Shown here: positions 24,834 through 33,642 of the stretch, piece by piece | Numbering within the stretch: the first letter of the stretch is position 1 | How the letters are laid out: every line of letters starts with the position of its first letter | From: Mesorhizobium neociceri | GTDB taxonomy: Bacteria > Pseudomonadota > Alphaproteobacteria > Rhizobiales > Rhizobiaceae | Assembly: GCF_013520985.1 (NCBI RefSeq) | Contig: NZ_JACDTY010000001.1 | Location: 744,001 to 808,000, forward strand | Direction: 5' to 3' | Length of the DNA: 64,000 bases | Notes under the pieces: model-generated | Told to the model about the DNA's origin: nothing | Database searches by the model: none | What the model saw: the letters and a program-made list of their open reading frames with translations, nothing else | Translations under genes and position numbers: made by a program

Positions 24834-25886
24834 ATGGAAGAGAAGTCCCCACCGTTTGAGCTGCCGCGCGTTGGTGTGGTCATCACCTGTCACAACTATC
24901 GCGTCTATGTCGAGGATGCGATCCGTTCGGTATTGGCGCAGACTTACCGGAACTGGGACTGCGTCATCGTCGACGATGCCTCGACCGACGGCTCGGCCGA
25001 GCATGTCCGCCAGCTTCTCCAGTCAATCGACGATCCGCGCCTGCGTCTCTTGGTACGGCCGCAAAATGGCGGCCAACTGGCTGCCTTCCGCGACGGCTTT
25101 GCCGCTGGTGACGCGCCTTTTGTGACGTTCCTCGACGCCGACGATGTCTGGCTGCCGAATTTTCTCTTGGCGCATATTTCAGCCCATCTCAATGCAGTGC
25201 GCTCTGCGGCGCTGTCCAGTTCAGACGTGTTCCTGGTCGATGGCGACCGAACATTGCTGGGCGGCACCTATGTCCTGTTGCGCAAGCCGCGTCCGAAGCC
25301 GGATGGCCTCGGGACCATCATCCCAGCCGGCAAGCAGCTTGGCGAGATGGCGCCCAAGCTCGCCTATGCATCGGATCATCCGGTCACCTATTTTGGGCCA
25401 GGGGTCTATGGCTGGATGTGGGCGCCGACATCATCGATGGTTTTCAGGCGTGGCGCACTGGAACCGGTTCTGGCGTTCCCCTTCAAGACCAGGATAGGGA
25501 CCGACTATCTGGCCGCGACATGCGCGCATCTGTCGGCCGGCAGCCTGCTCTTGTCGGAATGTCTCGGCCTCTATCGCCTGCACGGCGCCAACGCATCCGC
25601 CGGTGTCTCCCATGCCGGAGGCCACGTGCAGCAATCGGCGGCCTATCGTACGCATGAGATTACGTTGGGTACGGATGTTCTCGACTATGTGCTTGCCAGT
25701 GCGGATCGGCTCGGTGCCGTCAATGGCCGCGATTTCCTGCCTGGATTCCTGGCGCAGCACATCAGGCGGTTCGGCCGCCTGGGAGATGATCCGCGCGTGA
25801 CGCCTTTTCTGGATCGCAGAAGCCGGTTGCGACGGCTGCGCAAACGCGTCACCCGCTCTTTGCGGCGATTGGTCGGTCGGGCCTGA
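24834..25886 (+). CDS. Family 2 glycosyltransferase
   Basis: GT-A-fold glycosyltransferase of 350 residues. The N-terminal 'VGVVITCHNYRVYVEDAIRS' and 'VIVDDASTDGS' bind the sugar nucleotide, and 'TFLDADDVWLPNF' carries the DxD metal site. The C-terminal 50 residues are strongly basic ('RRSRLRRLRKRVTRSLRRL'), suggesting membrane association. The sugar and acceptor cannot be deduced. It stands alone between putA and the haem locus, not in a polysaccharide cluster. Confidence 0.85.
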   Translation: MEEKSPPFELPRVGVVITCHNYRVYVEDAIRSVLAQTYRNWDCVIVDDASTDGSAEHVRQLLQSIDDPRLRLLVRPQNGGQLAAFRDGFAAGDAPFVTFLDADDVWLPNFLLAHISAHLNAVRSAALSSSDVFLVDGDRTLLGGTYVLLRKPRPKPDGLGTIIPAGKQLGEMAPKLAYASDHPVTYFGPGVYGWMWAPTSSMVFRRGALEPVLAFPFKTRIGTDYLAATCAHLSAGSLLLSECLGLYRLHGANASAGVSHAGGHVQQSAAYRTHEITLGTDVLDYVLASADRLGAVNGRDFLPGFLAQHIRRFGRLGDDPRVTPFLDRRSRLRRLRKRVTRSLRRLVGRA

Positions 25887-25927
25887 CAGTGGGCAGCCTC
25901 GAATGCGGCTGCCTGAGGCTAAATATT

Positions 25928-26242
25928 TCAAGCACCTTCGACGACCGAAAAGCCTTCGAACTGGGGATGGCCGAGATAGTGCACCTTCGAGGTGCCGGTG
26001 TTGCGGTGGGCGGCGCGAAAATTCTCGGATTTGGTCCAGGCGACAAAATCCTCGTGGCTTGCCCATACCGTGTGCGAGGCAAACAGCGTGTAGCCCTCGG
26101 TCTCGTTGACCGGGCCGCGCAGCAAGTGGAATTCCCTGAAGCCTTTCATCTCCGACAGGCTGGAATCGCGGTTCTTCCAGACATCCTCGAAGGCGGTCTC
26201 CGAGCCGTTCTGGACCTTGAAGCGGTTCATGGCGATGTACAT
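25928..26242 (-). CDS. hmuQ: IsdG/HmuQ-type haem-degrading monooxygenase
   Basis: ABM-fold protein of 104 residues. The Asn-Trp-His triad of IsdG-like haem monooxygenases is present: Asn6 ('MYIAMNRFKV'), Trp69 ('FVAWTKSENF') and His79 ('RAAHRN'). By analogy with Bradyrhizobium HmuQ/HmuD it should open the haem ring in the cytoplasm and release iron. It lies downstream of tonB and the haem receptor on the same strand and near hmuPSTUV, which supports the haem role. It also provides a degradation enzyme alongside HmuS. Confidence 0.82.
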   Translation of the reverse strand: MYIAMNRFKVQNGSETAFEDVWKNRDSSLSEMKGFREFHLLRGPVNETEGYTLFASHTVWASHEDFVAWTKSENFRAAHRNTGTSKVHYLGHPQFEGFSVVEGA

Positions 26243-26284
26243 TGGCGTCCTCTCGAATTGGTGGATAGCATCTGGCGAAGGTGC

Positions 26285-27244
26285 TTAAAACGGACCGATC
26301 CGCGCCCTGAACACCCAGCTTGATAATCCGGTCTCGGGTGGAATGGGCGGGAACGGGGCCTGCTGGCGCACCAGTTTCAAAGCGAATTGGTCAAGCTCGG
26401 CAGACCCTGAACTTTCGGCAAGCTGCAAGTCGCTGATGCTGCCATCGGCCATGACGACGAAAACGACCCTGGCATTGTTGCGAGCCTTCTCTTGAATCTT
26501 TTTCGAAACGTGGCGGTTGGCGCGGACAAGCTTGTTCTGAACTTCAACGCTATAGCCGGATTCCATCGCATTGCCGGCCGCGCCCTGTTTTTCGCCTTTG
26601 CTGGCAACCGCCGGTGCCTCACGCTCTTCGCCATCTGCCGTGCCGCCAGTCTCTCCCGATATGGGTGCGCTTGGCCTCTGGCTTGGGACCGGTGGCCTTT
26701 CGGCGGGCAAATCAACAGCAGGCTTATCGGCTGGCGGCGCTTCTGAACTCTGCGTTTGAACGGCTGACGGGGTCGACGTCTCAGCCTCTGGGGCAACACT
26801 TTGATCATTCGGGATGGCGGCCGTCAGTGGATATGGAGCGACGGTTGCCTGTTCGGCGGCTTCCGGCGCAGACTTGGGCGCCGCCGGCGTCTTTATGGGT
26901 TGAGGCGCCTCGGTTGGCGGCACGGGTTGAGCGGCCTCGGGTTTGGCCGGCTGCGGATCGGCCACCAGGGTAACATCGATCGCGTCAGGTGCCGGGTTTT
27001 TCAAAGCGGTGCCGAGGACGTCGGCGCCCAATTGATCGGTGCCTTCGGACTGTATTGCATCCCCGGTATCGAACGTCCCGGCGGGTGCGATCAGGAACGC
27101 TGCCGCAGCGGCGACATGGAGCAGGCAGGAGGCGATGATCGCCACGGTCCATTTGCGGTCCGCGGCCGATGGCTGCGCAAGCGACTCGGCCAGCGTAATC
27201 GCCGGTTCGTTGCCGGCGTCGGGGAGGGGGGTGATGTCCTGCAT
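26285..27244 (-). CDS. tonB: TonB-family energy transducer for haem uptake
   Basis: TonB protein of 319 residues: one N-terminal transmembrane segment ('WTVAIIASCLLHVAAAAAFL', about 31-50), a long Pro/Ala-rich periplasmic linker, and a C-terminal TonB domain ('VQNKLVRANRHVSKKI', 'NARVVFVVMADGSISDL', ending 'SSWVFRARIGPF'). It transmits proton-motive force to the outer-membrane receptor. The frame is open to a GTG at 27370, directly after the upstream gene's stop, which would add 42 residues. I chose the ATG at 27244. A hairpin covers the region where its ribosome-binding site should be. No exbB/exbD genes are present in the window. Confidence 0.85.
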   Translation of the reverse strand: MQDITPLPDAGNEPAITLAESLAQPSAADRKWTVAIIASCLLHVAAAAAFLIAPAGTFDTGDAIQSEGTDQLGADVLGTALKNPAPDAIDVTLVADPQPAKPEAAQPVPPTEAPQPIKTPAAPKSAPEAAEQATVAPYPLTAAIPNDQSVAPEAETSTPSAVQTQSSEAPPADKPAVDLPAERPPVPSQRPSAPISGETGGTADGEEREAPAVASKGEKQGAAGNAMESGYSVEVQNKLVRANRHVSKKIQEKARNNARVVFVVMADGSISDLQLAESSGSAELDQFALKLVRQQAPFPPIPPETGLSSWVFRARIGPF

Positions 27245-27246
27245 GT

Positions 27247-27269
27247 CTCGCGGCGAGACCTGCCGCGAG
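27247..27269 (-). promoter_or_regulatory. Hairpin immediately upstream of the tonB ATG
   Basis: CTCGCGGC and GCCGCGAG form a perfect eight-base-pair stem with a seven-base loop, three bases from the chosen tonB start. In the mRNA it would occlude initiation at this ATG, or mark the coding continuation if translation starts at the upstream GTG. Confidence 0.4.
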
Positions 27270-27371
27270 CGGGGTGGGATTGTCAAATCAAGATCGGTTG
27301 CCGGCCATGACGGTGGGCCGGAGACGGGCCGCGCCGAACTATCTTGCAGGAAGGCGCGATGCAGTCCCACC

Positions 27372-27812
27372 TCAGACGCCGAATGCGATACCGGTCTTGG
27401 TCTGCGTCTTCAGGCCGCGCATGCAGGCACCCGGCTCGATACCGGCGCCGGCGCATTCGGTGGCGCTGTTGATCAGCACGCGGCTGAGTTTGGTGCAGTC
27501 GGTGCCGGCGAGGTCGAAGCGGGTCACCTTGGTCTTGCCGGCCGGCAGGTCCTTGAAGTCGAGCACACTCAGACGGTCGACGACGCCGACCTCGTTGAAC
27601 AGCGCGATTTCGAACGCCGCCTTGGAGAGATCGGCACCCAGCGCATTGTTGACGACAAAGGTCAGGCGGCAGCCCTTGTCGGAGGGCTGGACGGCGTTGA
27701 ACTCGAGGCTGAGTTGCGGAGCCGGCGCGGACTGCGCCCACGCCGGCACCAAGCCAAGCGACATCGCCAACGTCGAGGTCAACAGACGAAGCGATGTCGT
27801 CAAGCGTATCAT
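27372..27812 (-). CDS. Exported protein of unknown function in the haem receptor operon
   Basis: Protein of 146 residues with a signal peptide (residues 1-26, ending AWA-Q). The mature part has four cysteines ('GCRLTF', 'TDCTKL', 'ECAGAG', 'GACMRG'), which could form two disulphides in the periplasm, and a beta-rich pattern. The start codon is six bases from the stop of hmuR, and the stop abuts the possible GTG start of tonB, so it belongs to the hmuR-tonB transcript. I do not recognise a characterised family. The context suggests a periplasmic accessory of haem or TonB-dependent uptake. Confidence 0.7.
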   Translation of the reverse strand: MIRLTTSLRLLTSTLAMSLGLVPAWAQSAPAPQLSLEFNAVQPSDKGCRLTFVVNNALGADLSKAAFEIALFNEVGVVDRLSVLDFKDLPAGKTKVTRFDLAGTDCTKLSRVLINSATECAGAGIEPGACMRGLKTQTKTGIAFGV

Positions 27813-27817
27813 GGGTG

Positions 27818-30031
27818 TCAGCCTCCAAAGCGCATGGTTGCGGCCAGCTTCAGCGTGATGCCGGGTTCGTAGACGACGGCGGTGGTGCTGCCGTTCAGCG
27901 GGTTGGTGTATTTGACATCGAACAAATTGTCGGCGCGGAAGTCCACCTTCAAATTGTCGGTCGCCTGGTAGCTGGCGAAGGCGTTGACCAGCGTATAGTC
28001 CTTGGCCACGGGATTGCCCTTTGGCTTGCCGTTGTACTGCACCTCGCCGCCGACGGTCAGCTTGTCTTCGAGGAAGCGGAAGCCGAGCTGCCCGGTGACC
28101 TGCGAGGACGGGATGGTGGCAAGGTCGGCGCGCTCACCTTCATAAGAGATGGTGTGGCCGTTGATGATCGAGGCCGAGAGCCCGGCATAACCCCAGGCGG
28201 CATCGTAGACGCTTTCCAGTTCGAAGCCGTTGATCTTGGCCTGGGCGAAATTCTGGTACTGGAAGCAGATCGGAATGCCGGGGCCGAACGGGCAGCCGCT
28301 GGTCGGGTCGAATGGCGACAGCGTCACGCCCGCGATGTAGTCGTCGACATTATTGTGGAAGTAGGCGGCCTTGAGCCGAAACGCATCGCCGGCCTCGATA
28401 GCGTCGTTCAGCTTGTAGTTGACGCCGAATTCGGTGGTCTTGCCGGTTTCAGGCCGCAGGTTCGGGTTGGGCAGGAACGGGAAGGTGACGCCGGCCGGAT
28501 GGTTGCCGCTGATCAGCGTTTCGGTCAGTGACGGCGAGCGGTAGCCTTCCGCGTAGGTGCCGTAGAATTGCAGGCCGGCAAGGCTGGCGCTTTCGAAGGG
28601 CGAGACACCGACGGTGATGCGCGGCGACAGCCTGTCGCCTGACGTTTCGTTGTCCGAATCCTTCAAGCTGTAATTGTCGTAGCGCAGGCCGGTGATGACT
28701 TCGAGCCAGTCCCATGTCAGCTTGTCCTGGATGTAGGCGCCCGAAACGTTGCGCTTGCCCGACGGCGTGTAGAAGCTGTCGCCGCCCGACGTGCCGCCGG
28801 TCTCGACATTGTCGCCGACCCAGTCGCCGCCATAGGTCAGCTCGTGCGCGATGCCGGCGGTCTCGAAACGCGACGTGTTCCAGATGTCGATGCCGGTGGT
28901 GCCGACATCGAAGGTCGATGTCGAGCCTGCCGGCAGCACCACGGGAAGACCGGTGACCGGATCGAACCGGTTTTGCGGCACGAGCGTCGTCAGGTCGAGT
29001 TTGGTCTTGTTGTAGGAGGCGTTGATGTGGAAATCGAGCCAGCTCTCGGCGTCGTCGGTGATGTTGTAGCGGGCGGTGAAGGTGTTCGACTTCAGGTCGA
29101 CGTCGTTGGCCGGCACGCTGCCGCTGGTTTCCGTCCAGCTGTCGCTCGAGCCGACCCAGCCGAGCTTCAATTCACTGTTTTCGCTGGGGCGGATGGTGGT
29201 CTTGAGCAAGCCGCTCAGCACGTCGAAGCCGGTGCCGGCGATGGTGTCGCCGCTGCCATTCTTGTAGTCGTCGTAGTCGCGGTAGACGATGTTGCCCAGC
29301 ACATCCCAGTTTTCGTTGAATTTGTAGGCGCCGCTGGCGCTGGTGGTCCAGCCCTTGCCATTGCTTTCGTAGCGTCCGGTGACAGAGCCGGCCCAGGTCT
29401 CACCCGGCTTCAAGAAGTCCTCAGCATCCTTGGTGTCGAAGAAGACGACGCCGCCAATGGCGCCGGAGCCATAGGTGTTGGCGGTTGGTCCGCGGATCAC
29501 ATCTACGGATTTGATGAGTTCGGGATCGACATAGAAGGTCGACTGCGTGCCGTGGTCTGAGCGCTGGAAATTCTGTCGGGCGCCATCGACGATGACCGCG
29601 ACGCGGCCGAAATCCTGCAGGCCGCGAATGTTGATGCTGGAGCTGACGCGTCGCCCATCGGCCTGCACGGTGACGCCGGGAACGCCTAGCAGCATTTCGT
29701 TCGGTGTCGTCGCCATGCGGCGGTCGAGCTGTTCCTGGTCGACATGGCTGGCCGAGGCCAGCGATTCGATCGCCGTTTCGCCGGTGCGGCTGATGACGAG
29801 GATCTTGTCCAGCAGCGTCACGCCGGCAGGGGCGGGCTTGGCGTCTTCGGTTTTCTTGGCCTGGTCGGCCTGGTCAGCGGCCGGCTGAGCTGCCTGTTGA
29901 GCGCTGGCCGACGGTGTCAGCAGTGCGATCGCAGCTGTTCCCGCAAGCAAGGCTGCCATCGCCTTTACCATAGGCCGATGCACCGGATCGGTGTTTGCCA
30001 GATCCAGTCGTCCACGATTTGCCAACCCCAT
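27818..30031 (-). CDS. hmuR: TonB-dependent haem/haemoglobin receptor
   Basis: Outer-membrane receptor of 737 residues. The signal peptide includes 'VKAMAALLAGTAAIALLTPS'. A plug domain follows ('LLGVPGVTVQADGRRVSS', 'VDVIRGPTANTYGSGAIGG'), then a 22-strand barrel. The haem-receptor motif reads 'NPNLRPETGKTTEFG', an NPDL-type element, and the chain ends in an aromatic-rich strand. It imports haem across the outer membrane with TonB. The ATG at 30031 has GGAG eight bases upstream; an internal ATG at 29971 lacks a good site but would give a more usual signal peptide. It is divergent from hmuP, with an iron-responsive-operator-like site between them. Confidence 0.92.
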   Translation of the reverse strand: MGLANRGRLDLANTDPVHRPMVKAMAALLAGTAAIALLTPSASAQQAAQPAADQADQAKKTEDAKPAPAGVTLLDKILVISRTGETAIESLASASHVDQEQLDRRMATTPNEMLLGVPGVTVQADGRRVSSSINIRGLQDFGRVAVIVDGARQNFQRSDHGTQSTFYVDPELIKSVDVIRGPTANTYGSGAIGGVVFFDTKDAEDFLKPGETWAGSVTGRYESNGKGWTTSASGAYKFNENWDVLGNIVYRDYDDYKNGSGDTIAGTGFDVLSGLLKTTIRPSENSELKLGWVGSSDSWTETSGSVPANDVDLKSNTFTARYNITDDAESWLDFHINASYNKTKLDLTTLVPQNRFDPVTGLPVVLPAGSTSTFDVGTTGIDIWNTSRFETAGIAHELTYGGDWVGDNVETGGTSGGDSFYTPSGKRNVSGAYIQDKLTWDWLEVITGLRYDNYSLKDSDNETSGDRLSPRITVGVSPFESASLAGLQFYGTYAEGYRSPSLTETLISGNHPAGVTFPFLPNPNLRPETGKTTEFGVNYKLNDAIEAGDAFRLKAAYFHNNVDDYIAGVTLSPFDPTSGCPFGPGIPICFQYQNFAQAKINGFELESVYDAAWGYAGLSASIINGHTISYEGERADLATIPSSQVTGQLGFRFLEDKLTVGGEVQYNGKPKGNPVAKDYTLVNAFASYQATDNLKVDFRADNLFDVKYTNPLNGSTTAVVYEPGITLKLAATMRFGG

Positions 30032-30152
30032 TGCCCCAACTCCAAATCCAGGTTCGATGCTGGCTGGCGGCGGCGCTCGCTGGCATTTTTCATTCCGTCC
30101 GGCGTCTTAAATGTTGACTCATTTGGTCCGGTAATGCACTGACTAATAAACA

Positions 30153-30167
30153 TGACTATTCAAGTCA
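30153..30167. promoter_or_regulatory. Iron-responsive operator (IRO-box-like) site
   Basis: TGA-CTATTCAAG-TCA matches the TGA-N9-TCA IRO-box pattern reported for RirA-controlled genes in Rhizobium. It lies between the divergent hmuR and hmuP genes, where one site could control both directions. rirA itself is 4.3 kb to the right. Confidence 0.6.
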
Positions 30168-30231
30168 AGAAATGAATCGGCATTTTGCAACGCCTAGCCA
30201 GACGCCCGGCACAGGAAAGGGATCGACAGAG

Positions 30232-30438
30232 ATGAACACCCACAATCCCAATGACTTCCGTTACCGCGTCCGCCGTTCCGAGGAGACGCCGACCCGTTTC
30301 GATCGGGTGCCGCTGGCGGTGAGGACGCTGTCCTCCAACACGCTGTTCCAGGGCGAGCACGAGATCGGCATCGAGCACCATGGCGCGCTCTATCGGCTGA
30401 AGATCACCCGCCAGGGCAAGCTGATCCTCAACAAGTGA
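30232..30438 (+). CDS. hmuP: Hemin uptake protein HemP/HmuP
   Basis: Small protein of 68 residues with the HemP core 'LFQGEHEIGIEHHGALYRL' and 'KITRQGKLILNK'. In Bradyrhizobium HmuP is a coactivator that binds DNA and is needed to express the haem receptor gene, so it is probably regulatory rather than a transport part. The ATG at 30232 follows AGGAAAGG; an earlier ATG at 30172 would add 20 residues with no family similarity. Its TGA overlaps the GTG start of hmuS by four bases, showing translational coupling. Confidence 0.88.
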   Translation: MNTHNPNDFRYRVRRSEETPTRFDRVPLAVRTLSSNTLFQGEHEIGIEHHGALYRLKITRQGKLILNK

Positions 30439-31520
30439 CGAACCAGACAGGTAAGCAGGACATGGACCAGCGCGTGAAACCCGCCCCGCATGAAATCCGG
30501 CGGGCGCGGGCAGACAACCCGAAGGCCCGCGAGCGCGACCTGGCCGCCGAGCTCGGTATTTCCGAGGCCGAACTGGTCGCCGCGCATTGCGGCGACGGCG
30601 TCGTGCGCGTCGAGCCGCGGGTCAACGATCTTCTGACCGGCCTCGACGCCGTCGGCGAAGTGATGGCGCTGACCCGCAACGAAAGCGCGGTGCACGAGAA
30701 GATCGGCGCCTACGACAAGGTCGTGCCTGGCGCGCACAATGCCATGGTGCTGGGCGAAAACATCGACCTGCGCATCTTTCCGAAGGTCTGGGCGCATGGC
30801 TTTGCCGTCGAAAAACGCGACGACGGCGATATCCGCCGCAGCCTGCAATTCTTCGACGCGGCGGGCGATGCGGTGCACAAGGTGCATCTGCGGCCGGCGT
30901 CCAATCTCTACGCCTATCAGAAGCTCGTGGCCGGTCTCGAATCGTCGAATCAGGAGCCGACCGTGTCTATCGCAGGCCTGGCTGACGATGACGCCGAAAC
31001 GCCGGGCGCCCCCGCAAACGTCGACGATTTGCGCGACCGCTGGAGCCGGCTGACCGATGTGCATCAGTTCTTCGGCATGCTGAAGGCGCTCAAGCTCAGC
31101 CGACGCCAGGCTGTGCGCATGGTCGGCCAGGATTATGCCTGGCTGCTCGACAGTGACGCCGTCAGCGCCATGTTCCATCACGCCGCGACGGACGCCATGC
31201 CGATCATGTGTTTTGTCGGAAACCGTGGCTGCATCCAGATCCATTCCGGTCCGGTCAAGTCGATCAAGCCGATGGGTCCCTGGATCAACGTCATGGACGA
31301 GACCTTCCACCTGCATTTGCGCACCGATCACATCCACGAGGTCTGGGCCGTGCGCAAGCCAACCAAGGACGGTCATGTCACGTCGCTCGAAGCCTATGGC
31401 GCCGACGGCAAGATGATCATCCAGTTCTTCGGCAAGCGGCATGAAGGCGAGGGCGAGCGCGACGACTGGCGGTTCCTGGCCGAAAACCTGCCGCGCATTC
31501 CAAGCCCGACCGCAGCCTAG
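30435..31520 (+). CDS. hmuS: Hemin-degrading/haem-trafficking factor HmuS
   Basis: HemS/ChuS-family cytoplasmic protein of 361 residues with two tandem repeats ('VMALTRNESAVHEKIG' in the first; 'MFHHAATDAMPIMCFVGNRG' in the second). It receives imported haem, and in some species degrades it. The GTG at 30435 overlaps the hmuP stop; an ATG at 30462 nine codons on ('MDQRVKPAPHE') is an equally plausible start. It is followed by a two-hairpin repeat and then hmuTUV. Confidence 0.9.
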   Translation: MTNQTGKQDMDQRVKPAPHEIRRARADNPKARERDLAAELGISEAELVAAHCGDGVVRVEPRVNDLLTGLDAVGEVMALTRNESAVHEKIGAYDKVVPGAHNAMVLGENIDLRIFPKVWAHGFAVEKRDDGDIRRSLQFFDAAGDAVHKVHLRPASNLYAYQKLVAGLESSNQEPTVSIAGLADDDAETPGAPANVDDLRDRWSRLTDVHQFFGMLKALKLSRRQAVRMVGQDYAWLLDSDAVSAMFHHAATDAMPIMCFVGNRGCIQIHSGPVKSIKPMGPWINVMDETFHLHLRTDHIHEVWAVRKPTKDGHVTSLEAYGADGKMIIQFFGKRHEGEGERDDWRFLAENLPRIPSPTAA

Positions 31521-31632
31521 AACCGGATGATTTCAGGTCGAGTCGACCTGAAATCTGAATCCGGCTCTAAATCAAAGAGATAGAGCATGATGTCGTCCGA
31601 AAACCGCTTCACACTTTTCGGCATCATGCTCT
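31521..31632. repeat. Two-hairpin intergenic repeat, copy 2
   Basis: First hairpin: GATTTCAGGTC and GACCTGAAATC (eleven-base perfect arms), nested in outer CCGGAT/ATCCGG. Second: AGAGCATGATG (31582-31592) pairs with CATCATGCTCT (31622-31632) and encloses CCGAAAA/TTTTCGG. The second unit is clearly related to 16507-16555. Placed between hmuS and hmuT, it could attenuate transcription or stabilise the upstream mRNA. Confidence 0.75.
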
Positions 31633-31645
31633 GAGGACCACGACG

Positions 31646-32533
31646 ATGATTTCACTGTTCAGGCGCCCGACGCTTGCCGCGGCCATGGGCCTATCGCTGT
31701 TTCTTGCCGCGCCGGCGCCGGCCAGCGAAAACGTGGGGGTGTTTGCCGACACGTCGCGGATCGCGGCCATCGGCGGTTCCATCACCGAGATCGTCTACGC
31801 GCTCGGCGAGGAAGGCCATCTCGTCGCCCGCGATTCGACCAGCCGCTACCCCGCGGCCGCGGTCGCGCTGCCCGATGTCGGTTATATGCGCCAGCTGTCG
31901 GCGGAAGGTGTTTTGTCGGTCAATCCGTCCGGCATTCTGGCGCTGCACGGCAGCGGCCCGAAGGAAGCGGTCGATGTGCTGAAAAAGTCGAGCGTTCCGT
32001 TCATCGACGTGCCCGAGCACTACAGCCATGATGGCATCCTGGAAAAGATCCGCATCGTCGCCAAGGCGCTCGGCGTTGATGCCAAGGCCGAGAAGCTGGT
32101 AGCCGAGACCGATGCCAAGCTGAAGGCTGCCGAGAAGCAGACGGCGTCGATCAAGGAGCGCAAGCGCATCCTGTTTGTGCTGTCGATCCAGGGCGGCAAG
32201 ATCCTGGCCGCCGGCAGCGACACCGCCGGCGACGGCATCATCAAGCTTGCCGGCGCGGTCAATGCGGTCGAAGGTTTTTCCGGCTACAAGCCGATGTCCG
32301 ACGAGGCCATCGTCACCGCCAGGCCGGACGTGATCCTGGCCATGAAGAATGCCGGACCGCCGATTGCGGAGGCCGAGCTGTTCGCTATCCCGTCGATCAC
32401 CTCGACGCCGGCCGGCGAAGGCCGCAAACTGATCCTGATGGATGGCAGCTACCTCCTCGGCTTCGGGCCGCGCACGGCCAACGCCATCCACGATCTCGCC
32501 GTCTCGCTCTATGGCAGTCAGGTCACGGACTGA
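31646..32533 (+). CDS. hmuT: Periplasmic haem-binding protein of the haem ABC importer
   Basis: Class III (helical-backbone) substrate-binding protein of 295 residues with a signal peptide (about 1-26, ending PAPAS). 'AIGGSITEIVYALGEEGHLV' is the family N-terminal motif, and the tyrosine in 'DSTSRYPAAA' sits where HmuT/ShuT bind haem. It carries haem from the outer-membrane receptor to HmuUV. hmuU starts four bases after its stop codon. A two-hairpin repeat separates it from hmuS, so it may have lower expression or its own promoter. Confidence 0.92.
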   Translation: MISLFRRPTLAAAMGLSLFLAAPAPASENVGVFADTSRIAAIGGSITEIVYALGEEGHLVARDSTSRYPAAAVALPDVGYMRQLSAEGVLSVNPSGILALHGSGPKEAVDVLKKSSVPFIDVPEHYSHDGILEKIRIVAKALGVDAKAEKLVAETDAKLKAAEKQTASIKERKRILFVLSIQGGKILAAGSDTAGDGIIKLAGAVNAVEGFSGYKPMSDEAIVTARPDVILAMKNAGPPIAEAELFAIPSITSTPAGEGRKLILMDGSYLLGFGPRTANAIHDLAVSLYGSQVTD

Positions 32534-32537
32534 GCCG

Positions 32538-33635
32538 ATGGTGGATCAGTCGATCGCCGGCGTGGCGGGCAAAGTGGCGGCCGAAGGCGATCGTTCGGGG
32601 CGTGCGCGCCTGGTTATCTTGCTTCTGTGCGTGGTGCTTGCGCTTTCCATGTTCCTGTCGCTGACGTCGGGCGCCTCCGATGCATCGGCCGTCGGTGTCA
32701 TCCGTGACTGGCTGACCGGCACTGTACCTAGAGATGCCGCACTCGGCGCCCGCGACCGGCTGATCGTCTATGACATACGCATGCCACGCGTTCTGCTCGG
32801 CGTGCTGATCGGGGCGGCACTGGCCGTATCGGGCGCTGTCATGCAGGGGCTGTTTCGCAATCCGCTCGCCGATCCCGGCCTGATCGGCGTTTCCGCCGGA
32901 TCGAGCCTCGGTGCGGTTGCCGTCATCGTGCTCGGCACGACCTGGCTGGCGCCGCTCACTTTGGCGCTCGGCAGTTTGGCCTTGCCGCTCGCCGCCTTTT
33001 GCGGTGGCCTCGCGGTGACGCTGGTGCTCTACCGCGTCGCCACGCGGCAGGGACGCACCTCGGTCGCCACCATGCTGCTTGCCGGCATTGCGCTGGCCGC
33101 GCTTGCTATGGCGCTGACCGGCATCCTGATCTTCATGGCCGATGACCGACAATTGCGCGACCTGACTTTCTGGCAACTGGGATCGCTCGGCGGCGCGACC
33201 TGGCCGAAGATCGCTTCCATCGGCCCGATCATCGTGCTGGCGCTGGCGGCAATGCCGTTTTTGGCTCGCGGGCTCAACGCGCTGGCGCTGGGCGAGGCGA
33301 CCGCCGGTCATCTCGGCATTCCGGTGCAGCGGCTGAAATACACCGCGATCGTCGGCGTTTCGGCGGCAGTCGGCGCCTCGGTCGCGGTCAGCGGCGGCAT
33401 CGGCTTCGTCGGCATCGTCGTGCCGCATCTGCTGCGGCTGCTGATCGGCCCGGACAATCGCTATCTCTTGCCGGCATCGGCGCTGCTCGGCGCCTCGATG
33501 CTGCTTCTGGCCGATGCCGTCGCCCGCGTCATCGTGGCGCCGGCCGAACTGCCGATCGGCATCGTCACCGCGATCGCCGGCGCGCCGTTCTTCCTCTGGA
33601 TCCTGCTGCGTAAGCGCGGCGTAGTCGACTTGTGA
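32538..33635 (+). CDS. hmuU: Haem ABC transporter permease
   Basis: FecCD/BtuC-type permease of 365 residues with about ten transmembrane helices. The family sequences 'DIRMPRVLLGVLIGAALAVS', 'MQGLFRNPLADPGLIGVSAG' and 'GGIGFVGIVVPHLLRLLIG' are intact. It forms the membrane channel for haem with HmuV in the inner membrane. The ATG at 32538 lies four bases after the hmuT stop, and the hmuV start follows its stop by seven bases, so hmuTUV is one operon. Confidence 0.93.
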   Translation: MVDQSIAGVAGKVAAEGDRSGRARLVILLLCVVLALSMFLSLTSGASDASAVGVIRDWLTGTVPRDAALGARDRLIVYDIRMPRVLLGVLIGAALAVSGAVMQGLFRNPLADPGLIGVSAGSSLGAVAVIVLGTTWLAPLTLALGSLALPLAAFCGGLAVTLVLYRVATRQGRTSVATMLLAGIALAALAMALTGILIFMADDRQLRDLTFWQLGSLGGATWPKIASIGPIIVLALAAMPFLARGLNALALGEATAGHLGIPVQRLKYTAIVGVSAAVGASVAVSGGIGFVGIVVPHLLRLLIGPDNRYLLPASALLGASMLLLADAVARVIVAPAELPIGIVTAIAGAPFFLWILLRKRGVVDL

Positions 33636-33642
33636 GGCTGTC

